From Clostridia bacterium (GTDB lineage Bacteria > Bacillota > Clostridia > Christensenellales > Aristaeellaceae), in NCBI GenBank assembly GCA_900769075.1, contig CAAGFE010000095.1, forward strand, positions 1-18,007: a stretch of 18,007 nt of DNA, written 5' to 3'. The translations under genes were made by a program, and so were the position numbers. Within the stretch, counting starts at the first letter, position 1. Every line of letters begins with the position of its first letter. This document shows, piece after piece, positions 1-5,830 of this stretch. The notes under the pieces are model-generated. The model worked only from the letters and a program-made list of their open reading frames with translations, made no database searches and was not told where the DNA came from.

Positions 1-117
1 CCTTACATTTTTCACGGCCGTCAGCTTTAGCTGACAGTGAAAAATGCCCGCTTCCGCAGAAGCGGAGGCCCCCTCCCTTATCGAAAAAGTGGCCGCAGCC
101 ACTTTTTCGACGCTCTG
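1..117 (-). repeat. Left copy of 117-bp inverted, three-hairpin repeat element
   Basis: This stretch is the exact reverse complement of 17891-18007 over 117 bases. Identity stops at 117/118. Read on the minus strand, the direction of the adjacent gene ending at 161, it starts with CAGAGCG and then forms three hairpins. The first has a 13-bp stem (TCGAAAAAGTGGC with its complement) and a TGCG loop. The second has a 7-bp stem (CCGCTTC with GAAGCGG), also with a TGCG loop. The third is a long hairpin with outer arms ATTTTTCAC/GTGAAAAAT and inner arms GTCAGC/GCTGAC. The first hairpin has an A-tract, GC stem and T-tract, so it resembles a bidirectional intrinsic terminator. The element may continue beyond the window edge. 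No open reading frame of interest lies in it. Confidence 0.95.
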
Positions 118-118
118 C

Positions 119-148
119 ACGGAGACCGTCCTTGTCGACGGCCTCCGT
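119..148 (-). terminator. Hairpin between the repeat-domain gene and the left repeat
   Basis: The arms ACGGAGACCGTC (119-130) and GACGGCCTCCGT (137-148) pair over 12 positions with one wobble or mismatch, around a 6-base loop. The hairpin begins 12 bases past the stop codon of the minus-strand gene and ends one base before the 117-bp repeat. On the minus strand an A-run precedes it, but no T-run follows directly. Termination would therefore more likely involve the next hairpin, inside the repeat. It may be part of the repeat element itself, because the right copy has a different hairpin at the same distance. Confidence 0.6.
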
Positions 149-160
149 TTTCATATGGGG

Positions 161-1324
161 TTAATCAGCGATGGTCTCCGCCGCAGCGATCATCTCCGCG
201 GTGATCTGACCGGGCAGGGAGGCGGTCATGATGCCGTTGGAGTACACGGTGACGGTCTGACCGGCCCGGAGGTTCTCCAGCTGCGCGGCGGTTGCCTTCA
301 CCAGAATGTCCATCTCGGATTTCAGGAGGAAGGAACCTTCGGCGATTTCGTCCACCGCGCCGGTGAAGGCGTAGCAGCCCACGCGCATAGCGCTGATCTG
401 CCCGGGGAGGGAGAAGGTCATCTGACCGTTGTAGGTGACGTGGATGAAGTCGCCCGCTTCGATGGTCTTGCCCTCAAAGACGGTGTCGGCGGACAGGTTG
501 GCCTGCACCAGCTGACCGTCAGCATTTTCGAACAGGATGAAGTCCACGCCGATCTCGGTGACCGTGCCGGCCAGGTCGAACACCTCCTGCGCGGTGGGCA
601 TGGGGAGAATCTCGGTGGCGTTGACCAGGATGGATTCCAGGCTGGCGGTTTCCAGACCGTCGGTAATGACGATCACCTCCACGCCGGGCTCAGGCTGCAC
701 GAACTGGAACGCGCCATCCTTGATGCCAACGTGATAGGGGATTTCCTCGCCCTCCACGGTCAGGGTGAAGCCGCCCTCCACCATTTCGGTGATGGTGCCG
801 ACGATCTCCTGGCCGCGGATGTGCATGGCGGTCACACCGGCGGGGATCATGCGGGTCATCATGCCGTTGTAGTACAGGGTGATGAACATGCCGTCCTGGA
901 TGCCCTCCAGCAGGGCCGCATCGGCGCTGACCTGGTAGATTTCCTCCCCGAAGGTCAGGGTGAAGCCGGTTTCAGCCAGGTCGCTCACCACGCCCATCAG
1001 CATGTGGTTGCGCACAGCCATGGCGGTGATCTTCGCGGGCAGGGAACGGGTCATGATGCCGTTGTAGACAATCTGGACATAATCGCCGATGGCGGCGTTC
1101 TTGCCTTCAAAGATGGTGTCCTCGTTCAGCAGGGCTTCGACGGCCAGACCGTCCTTGGTCAGCAGCAGGAGCGAGTCATCCAGCACATCCGTGATAAAAC
1201 CATCCAGCAGGACAACATCGGCCAGTTCATTGGCTTCGGCGGAGGGGCCGTCCTCTTCCGCAAAGGCGGTCAGGGTGGTCAGGGCCAGCATCAGAGCCAG
1301 CAGCATCAGGAAAAACTTCTTCAT
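161..1324 (-). CDS. Secreted protein of five tandem beta-type repeats, function unknown
   Basis: The chosen ATG at 1324 has a strong AGGAGGT site just upstream and begins a clear signal peptide: MKKFF, then a hydrophobic run, with likely cleavage after AFA at residue 22. An in-frame start farther upstream at 1378 has neither. The mature protein (387 aa in total) consists of about five repeats of roughly 65 residues. Each pairs a G-x-(V/I)-x-(E/D) strand with the signature YNGxMTxSLPxxITAM. The tyrosines of the clear signatures fall near residues 87, 152, 298 and 361. The third repeat, around 190-230, is degenerate (TDGLETASLE). There is no LPXTG anchor, lipobox or C-terminal membrane helix, so the protein should be released or loosely wall-associated. 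The pattern recalls small OB-like beta-barrel domains such as DUF5666, but that assignment is inference. Function is unknown. Confidence 0.85.
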   Translation of the reverse strand: MKKFFLMLLALMLALTTLTAFAEEDGPSAEANELADVVLLDGFITDVLDDSLLLLTKDGLAVEALLNEDTIFEGKNAAIGDYVQIVYNGIMTRSLPAKITAMAVRNHMLMGVVSDLAETGFTLTFGEEIYQVSADAALLEGIQDGMFITLYYNGMMTRMIPAGVTAMHIRGQEIVGTITEMVEGGFTLTVEGEEIPYHVGIKDGAFQFVQPEPGVEVIVITDGLETASLESILVNATEILPMPTAQEVFDLAGTVTEIGVDFILFENADGQLVQANLSADTVFEGKTIEAGDFIHVTYNGQMTFSLPGQISAMRVGCYAFTGAVDEIAEGSFLLKSEMDILVKATAAQLENLRAGQTVTVYSNGIMTASLPGQITAEMIAAAETIAD

Positions 1325-1378
1325 GTGTTTCGTACCTCCTCGGGTGGTTCGTGGGCTTGTGTGCCTCACGCCATACAT

Positions 1379-1405
1379 GACGTTTCACCCGGGGGAATTG
1401 TTCCC
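1379..1405 (-). promoter_or_regulatory. Candidate ECF-sigma promoter for the secreted repeat protein
   Basis: On the minus strand GGGAAC (1405-1400) is followed after 17 bases by CGTC (1382-1379). This matches the general extracytoplasmic-function sigma pattern of GGAAC, a spacer of 16 or 17, and CGTC. Transcription would start near 1372, giving a leader of about 48 bases with AGGAGGT before the ATG at 1324. No convincing SigA-type -35/-10 pair was seen in this 144-base gap. Control by envelope stress would suit a secreted product, but the match is by eye only. Confidence 0.45.
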
Positions 1406-1468
1406 GGCGAATTTGAAATTTTTTTCGGCGGGCGGATAAATAGATGTAGGGAAATCCCGCTGGATTTT

Positions 1469-2170
1469 TCAGGGAATGCGGATGGTGCGTCCGGCGGTGA
1501 ATTCCGAGGGCGCCAGGCAGGGGTTGGCCCGCAGCAGGGCGGCCAGGGAAACGTTCAGGCGCAGGGCGATGCTCTCCAGGGTGTCCTCGGCCTGGAGGGT
1601 GTAGGCGGACGGCGCGGGACAGGCGATGCTGGCGTCCGGGACGCACAGCGTTTCGCCCTCGTTCAGCCGCTCCAGATCCTTCCCCGGATTGGCCCGCTCC
1701 AGCGTGTAGCGGTTGAGGTTCGCCCGCAGCTGCACGTCCGCCACGGTTTCGCCCCGGCGCAGGGCATAGCGGTTTTCTTCCGGGCAGACGGAAATCGCCT
1801 CGTCCACCGGCCCCTCGGGCAGGACGGCGGGCGCGTCGAGGTTTTCCTCCGATTCCGGCGGCGCCTCCTCCGGCGGTTCCTCGGACGGTTCCTCCGGCGT
1901 TTCGGGCACGGCGGGGGTGACCGGAGCCTCCGGGGCTTCCGGCACGGCGGGGGGTTCCGGCTGGGGGGGCATGTCATCCTCCTCCATGGGGATGCACAGC
2001 ACGTCGCCCACCATCAGCCGGGCCGGGTTGATGTCGCTGTTGGCTTCCAGCAAATCCCGCAGCGGGATGCCCAGCCGGTTGGCAATGAGGTAGAAGCTGT
2101 CCCCCCGGCGGACGGTGTATTCGTATCCGCAGACCTTGTCCTGGGGCGCGCGGTGGGTGCGATCATTCAT
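1469..2170 (-). CDS. Cytosolic protein with three LysM domains
   Basis: The ATG at 2170 is preceded by GAAAGGAG at good spacing. A GTG 18 bases upstream overlaps that site and is rejected. The product has 233 aa. LysM 1 (about residues 18-61: YTVRRGDS, IANRLGI, LLEANSDIN, GDVLCIP) is followed by a Pro/Glu-rich linker (about 62-120). Two further LysM-like modules follow, beginning YALRRGET and YTLQAEDT and ending LCVP and IRIP. LysM binds N-acetylglucosamine-containing glycans, chiefly peptidoglycan. There is no signal peptide or membrane helix, which is unusual for a wall-binding protein. It is typical of spore-coat or cortex LysM proteins such as SafA or SpoVID, or of proteins released by lysis. 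A spore role is inference. A weak 6-bp hairpin (1452-1467) follows the stop. Confidence 0.88.
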   Translation of the reverse strand: MNDRTHRAPQDKVCGYEYTVRRGDSFYLIANRLGIPLRDLLEANSDINPARLMVGDVLCIPMEEDDMPPQPEPPAVPEAPEAPVTPAVPETPEEPSEEPPEEAPPESEENLDAPAVLPEGPVDEAISVCPEENRYALRRGETVADVQLRANLNRYTLERANPGKDLERLNEGETLCVPDASIACPAPSAYTLQAEDTLESIALRLNVSLAALLRANPCLAPSEFTAGRTIRIP

Positions 2171-2201
2171 GGCGGATGCTCCTTTCACATGCGTTCGCTC
2201 A

Positions 2202-2230
2202 AGAATATGCGTTTCAGCCCCGCTTATGAC
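2202..2230 (-). promoter_or_regulatory. Weak candidate sporulation (SigE-like) promoter for the LysM gene
   Basis: On the minus strand GTCATAA (2230-2224) is followed 14 bases later by CATATTCT (2209-2202). SigE promoters have an ATA-containing -35 and a CATACAAT-like -10 at about this spacing. A start near 2195 would give a leader of about 25 bases, leaving room for the GAAAGGAG site. The match is imperfect and could be chance. Confidence 0.25.
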
Positions 2231-2282
2231 GGCAGGCGCCGGCCGGACGCAATTTCTTCAAATGAAATTTACAAATAGACTG

Positions 2283-2310
2283 TTTACATTGAAAGTTTTT
2301 ATGTTATACT
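2283..2310 (+). promoter_or_regulatory. SigA-type promoter of the tilS-hpt-ftsH operon
   Basis: TTTACA (2283-2288), a 16-base spacer, then TATACT (2305-2310) with an extended -10 TG at 2302-2303. Transcription would start near 2317, leaving a leader of about 105 bases before the ATG at 2422. The surrounding 40 bases are markedly AT-rich against the GC-rich background. Just upstream, AATTTC (2251-2256) and GAAATT (2264-2269) form a small inverted repeat that could be an operator. Confidence 0.7.
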
Positions 2311-2421
2311 GTAAGCTGTGGCGAGGTTCACGCTTTATTTGTCGTGGAGAAATCGTCCGATCACCTTCCGGATGTCAACATAAGATGATAGATCACAAAC
2401 AGAGAAAGGACAGGAACACGG

Positions 2422-3873
2422 ATGAATAACGGTCAGCCTCCATATGGAGATCCTTCCGCCTGGGGCCAGCAGGGCAATCAGGCGAATCCGGCGCAGTATC
2501 CTGTGCAGCCCAATGCCTATGCCCAGCCGGGCAATTATCCCCCCCAGCAACCCTATCCTCAGCAGCCCTATCCTCAGCAGCCCTATCCTCAGCAGCCCTA
2601 TCCCCAGCAGCCCTATCCCCAGCAGATGCAGCAGGATGGACAGCAGGGGTATCAGCAGGGCTATGAGGCTGTGCCGACCTACGGACAGCAGCAGCATCCC
2701 CAGCAGCAGGCCTACGCCCAGCAGAACTGGCAGCCCTACGGCTATGATGCCCAGCAGCCCGCCAATCCGCAGATGGGCTACGGCCCCCAGCCCCAGGGGT
2801 ACTTCGGTCAGCCGGGATATCCCCCCCAGCCCCAGCAGACCTATCCCCAGTTCAACCAGATGGGCCAGCCGGTGCAGCAGGGCTACGGCAACGGATACAG
2901 CGGGTTTTACAGCCAGCCCCAGGAGAAAAGGTTTGAAATCCCCCTTGACGTGATCGGCAAGGTGATCCTCTTCGGCGTGCTGCCGGTGCTGTTCATCCTG
3001 GCGATGATCTTCGGCACCGCGGCGCTCAAGTGGATTTTCCTCGCGGGCGCGGTGGGCGGCATCATCCTGATGTGGATGCGGGAAATCGTCACTCCCAACA
3101 TGCGCCTGACCCTGTCGCTGGTGCTGGGCGTGATGGCGGTGGTGGCGCTGGTCGGCGCGCTGAACGGCGCTCCCCGGGACGTGCAGAACACGCCGAACAA
3201 TGTCAACCAGGCGCCTTCCGCGACCACCGGCACGCCCACGGCGGTGCCGACCAATACCCCTTCCCCCGAGGACGCGCCCGACAGCGCGGTGGAACAGCTG
3301 ATGTCCTTCTTCTACTTCTGGTCCCAGAACCAGAGCGACGAGATGCTGGCCCGCACCGCACCCTCCTGGCGGGAATCGGTGGATGACCCCGAGCGGGCGC
3401 TGTTCATTCAGCTGCTCCACCGCACGCCCCAGTCCGACTATGAGGTGACCAGCATCACCGGCACGGAGGAGGACGCGCTGCGCACCGCAACGGTGAAGGT
3501 CACCATCGACAACAAGGACGGGCGCACCAAACTGGATCGCTATTCCTTCAAGATCCTGATGAAGAAGGAGGATGGCGTCTGGTACGTTGACCCCCAGTCC
3601 CTGGCCTCCAACGAGAAGGAAACCGCGTCGGAAACCACGGCTGCCGCCAACAACACCCCGACCCAGCCCCCGCTGTATACGGGCACGCCCTCCACGGTGC
3701 TGTACTACAATGCCAACGGCGGCGTGATGTACCATCTCGATCCCGACTGCCCGGACGTGGGCGCGAAGTACAAGCCCATGACGAGCTTCATGTATATCGA
3801 CCTGGACAAGGCGCCATACAGCTCGCTGCGGCCCTGCACCCGCTGCGGCGCGCCGATCCCGGATGATGATTAA
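2422..3873 (+). CDS. Membrane protein with long Q/P/Y-rich tail, NTF2-like region and C-terminal YH-C-CxxC module
   Basis: The product has 483 aa. Residues 1-170 are low-complexity, rich in Q, P, Y and G, and include five YPQQP units. Three hydrophobic segments follow (about 178-198, 201-218, 229-247). Next come a Thr/Pro/Asn-rich linker and an alpha+beta region (about 289-397: AVEQLMSFFYFWS, MKKEDGVWYVD) that resembles DUF4878/NTF2-like extracytoplasmic domains. The C-terminus has the pattern YH-x4-C and PCTRC, with H438, C443, C472 and C475 as possible zinc ligands. This small module also occurs at the ends of secreted clostridial nucleases and other surface proteins. An AAAGGA site lies 11 bases before the ATG. 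The last 11 bases overlap tilS, implying translational coupling. Topology and function are inferred; no enzymatic motif is visible. Confidence 0.85.
   Translation: MNNGQPPYGDPSAWGQQGNQANPAQYPVQPNAYAQPGNYPPQQPYPQQPYPQQPYPQQPYPQQPYPQQMQQDGQQGYQQGYEAVPTYGQQQHPQQQAYAQQNWQPYGYDAQQPANPQMGYGPQPQGYFGQPGYPPQPQQTYPQFNQMGQPVQQGYGNGYSGFYSQPQEKRFEIPLDVIGKVILFGVLPVLFILAMIFGTAALKWIFLAGAVGGIILMWMREIVTPNMRLTLSLVLGVMAVVALVGALNGAPRDVQNTPNNVNQAPSATTGTPTAVPTNTPSPEDAPDSAVEQLMSFFYFWSQNQSDEMLARTAPSWRESVDDPERALFIQLLHRTPQSDYEVTSITGTEEDALRTATVKVTIDNKDGRTKLDRYSFKILMKKEDGVWYVDPQSLASNEKETASETTAAANNTPTQPPLYTGTPSTVLYYNANGGVMYHLDPDCPDVGAKYKPMTSFMYIDLDKAPYSSLRPCTRCGAPIPDDD
2551..2625 (+). repeat. Five tandem 15-bp units encoding PYPQQ
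   Basis: Five head-to-tail copies of CCCTATCCTCAGCAG. The first three are identical, and the last two share one T-to-C change (CCCTATCCCCAGCAG). The array is in frame and lies inside the low-complexity tail of the membrane protein. Near-identical units suggest recent slippage expansion. Length changes of 15 bp would keep the frame. Confidence 0.95.
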
Positions 3874-5182
3874 GCTGGCGGCCCTGCCGGGCAAGCTGCT
3901 GGCGGGCCTGTCCGGAGGCGCGGACAGCGTGGCACTGCTGCTCCTTTTGCTGGACAGCGGCGCACAGGTGACGGCCGTCCATGTGAATCACGGCCTGCGC
4001 GGAGCGGAATCCGATGGGGATGAAGCCTTCGTGCGCGCGCTGTGCGCAGAGCGCCGGGTGCCCCTCCTGGTATACCGGGCGGAGCCGCCGGCCCATCCCA
4101 GCGAGGGCTGGGCGAGGGAAGCCCGCTACGGCTTCTTCCGCAGGGCCATGCAGGAAACGCAGTCCGACGCGCTGGTGCTGGCCCATCACCGGGATGACCA
4201 GGCGGAAACGCTGCTGCTCCACCTGATGCGCGGCGCGGGCCTGACGGGCCTGACGGGCATGACGGCCTCAGCCACGGTGGACGGCATGACCATCCTGCGG
4301 CCGCTGCTGGGCGTCTCCCGGGCGGAGCTCCGGGCGTACCTGGTTCAGCGGGAGCAGCCCTGGCGGGAGGACGCCTCCAACGCGGATGCCCGCTATCTGC
4401 GCAACGCGCTGCGCCATGAGGTGCTGCCCAGGCTGGACCGGCTGATCCCCGGCGCATCGGCCCGCATGGCACAGACCGCGGCCCTCCTGGCGGAGGACGA
4501 GGCCGCGCTCACATCCCTGGCAGACGCCTTCCTGGCGGCTCATCCCGGCGACGCGCTGCCCATCGCAGCCTTGCGCCGTCAGCCCGCCGGATTGCAGAAG
4601 CGCATCCTCCGGGCCTGGTGGACGGCCCAGGCCGCCCCCCGGGAGGAACGCAGCCTGTCCGCAGAGCAGACCCATGCGCTGCATGCCCTGCTGGAAGCGC
4701 CTGTGTCAGCCCGGTGCAATCTGCCGGGCGGCTGGGTGGGCCAGCGCGGCTGGACGCACCTGCACCTGAGGGCGGAGGCGCCCGCGGAGAGGCTGCGGGA
4801 GACGCCCGCGGCGGAAAGCCCCCTCCTGCGGGTGGAGGCTTTCACCGGCGAATACGGCGACGGCAGGGCGTGCCAGGCGATTCCCCGGGCATGGCTGGCG
4901 GAATGCGCCGTCCGCAGCCGGAAGCAGGGCGATTTTATCCGCCCCTTCGGCATGCAGGGCAGACAGTCCCTGCAGGATTATCTGGTGAACCGCCGCGTTG
5001 ATGCGGCTTTCCGCGACCGGGTGCCGCTGTTGTGCCGGGGCAGCGAGGTGCTGCTGGCAGGGGGCGTCGGCGCAGGACACATCCCCGATGCAAATGAGTT
5101 GGACGATCCCGTGCTGCTCAGGTGGACGGAAGCCTTCCCCTGGCAGCAGGAACAGCAGAATGCAGGAGGTTACTCCCCATGA
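3863..5182 (+). CDS. tilS: tRNA(Ile)-lysidine synthase TilS
   Basis: TilS attaches lysine to C34 of the CAU-anticodon tRNA-Ile, using ATP, so that it reads AUA and is charged with isoleucine. It is normally essential and acts in the cytosol. The P-loop motif SGGADS is at residues 17-22. It is followed by VHVNHGLRG, then AREARYGFF and AHHRDDQAETLLL, all typical of the N-type ATP pyrophosphatase domain (to about residue 190). A middle tRNA-binding region and the C-terminal TilS domain (SRKQGDFIRPFGM, LQDYLVN) follow. The 439 aa match the full-length family (about 430-470). The start ATG lies inside the end of the upstream gene (11-base overlap). A second ATG follows at once and could also serve. 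The stop overlaps the hpt start as ATGA. It opens the conserved Bacillota cluster tilS-hpt-ftsH. Confidence 0.96.
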   Translation: MMIKLAALPGKLLAGLSGGADSVALLLLLLDSGAQVTAVHVNHGLRGAESDGDEAFVRALCAERRVPLLVYRAEPPAHPSEGWAREARYGFFRRAMQETQSDALVLAHHRDDQAETLLLHLMRGAGLTGLTGMTASATVDGMTILRPLLGVSRAELRAYLVQREQPWREDASNADARYLRNALRHEVLPRLDRLIPGASARMAQTAALLAEDEAALTSLADAFLAAHPGDALPIAALRRQPAGLQKRILRAWWTAQAAPREERSLSAEQTHALHALLEAPVSARCNLPGGWVGQRGWTHLHLRAEAPAERLRETPAAESPLLRVEAFTGEYGDGRACQAIPRAWLAECAVRSRKQGDFIRPFGMQGRQSLQDYLVNRRVDAAFRDRVPLLCRGSEVLLAGGVGAGHIPDANELDDPVLLRWTEAFPWQQEQQNAGGYSP

Positions 5183-5745
5183 TTGAAACGAATGCGAACA
5201 TCTATGGCGATCTGCAGAGGATTCTGGTCACCCGCGAGGAGATCGCCGCAGCGGTGGACAAGCTGGGCGCGCAGATTGCCGCGGATTACCAGGGCAAGGA
5301 GCTGCTGCTGGTGGGCATCCTCAAGGGCAGCGTGGTGTTCTTTGCCGACCTGATGCGCGCCATTGACCTGCCGGTGAAAACCGAGTTCATGGCGGTGTCC
5401 AGCTACGGCGCGGCCACCAAAACCAGCGGCGTGGTCAACCTGGTGAAGGATCTGACCGTTGACATCACCGGCATGCATGTGCTGATTGTCGAGGACATTG
5501 TGGACTCCGGCATGACGCTGAGCTACCTGAAGAAGTACCTGTCCACCCGCGGCGCGGCGTCCATCAAAATCGCAACCCTGCTGGACAAGCCGGAACGCCG
5601 CCGGGTCGATCTTCAGGCGGACTATTTCTGCTTCACCATCCCGGACGAGTTCGTGGTCGGCTACGGGCTGGACTATGCGGAGAAATACCGCAACCTGCCC
5701 GACATCGGCGTGCTTTCTCCCCGCATTTATGCCGCGGAGGAGTAA
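5179..5745 (+). CDS. hpt: Hypoxanthine (guanine) phosphoribosyltransferase
   Basis: The enzyme converts hypoxanthine or guanine plus PRPP to IMP or GMP in purine salvage. The ATG at 5179 follows AGGAGG by eight bases and overlaps the tilS stop as ATGA. An in-frame upstream ATG at 5122 would run deep into tilS and is rejected. The 188 aa fit the family (about 180). The PRPP loop VLIVEDIVDSGMTL spans residues 101-114, with the acidic pair E105-D106. LVGILKGSVVFFADLMRAI near the N-terminus and the C-terminal FVVGYGLDYAEKYRNLP are both diagnostic. In Bacillus, Hpt and TilS are encoded together next to ftsH and have been linked to ftsH regulation. The same arrangement here allows, but does not prove, that link. 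Confidence 0.96.
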   Translation: MIETNANIYGDLQRILVTREEIAAAVDKLGAQIAADYQGKELLLVGILKGSVVFFADLMRAIDLPVKTEFMAVSSYGAATKTSGVVNLVKDLTVDITGMHVLIVEDIVDSGMTLSYLKKYLSTRGAASIKIATLLDKPERRRVDLQADYFCFTIPDEFVVGYGLDYAEKYRNLPDIGVLSPRIYAAEE

Positions 5746-5785
5746 TCCTGCGGCGGTCACCCGATCCCATCGTGCATCTTGATGA

Positions 5786-5809
5786 CGGCAGCCGGTCAGT
5801 GCGCTGCCG
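5786..5809 (+). promoter_or_regulatory. Leader hairpin just ahead of the ftsH ribosome binding site
   Basis: CGGCAGC (5786-5792) pairs perfectly with GCTGCCG (5803-5809) around a 10-base loop, in the 85-base gap between hpt and ftsH. No T-run follows, so it is not a standard terminator. It ends a few bases before AAAAGGAGG and could adjust translation or mRNA processing at this operon junction. No promoter was recognised in the gap. Confidence 0.4.
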
Positions 5810-5830
5810 GAACAAAAGGAGGATCCTATT

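Noticed and set aside
44..2278. Plus-strand open frame of 744 codons opposite the secreted repeat and LysM genes
   Set aside because: It lies antisense to two well-supported genes with signal peptide, ribosome binding sites and domain motifs, starts inside the terminal repeat, and its translation is a His/Gly/Asp/Val-rich string typical of GC-rich antisense frames.
2551..2625. CRISPR-like array
   Set aside because: The 15-bp units are directly adjacent without spacers, in frame, and encode a PYPQQ peptide repeat inside a protein-coding gene.
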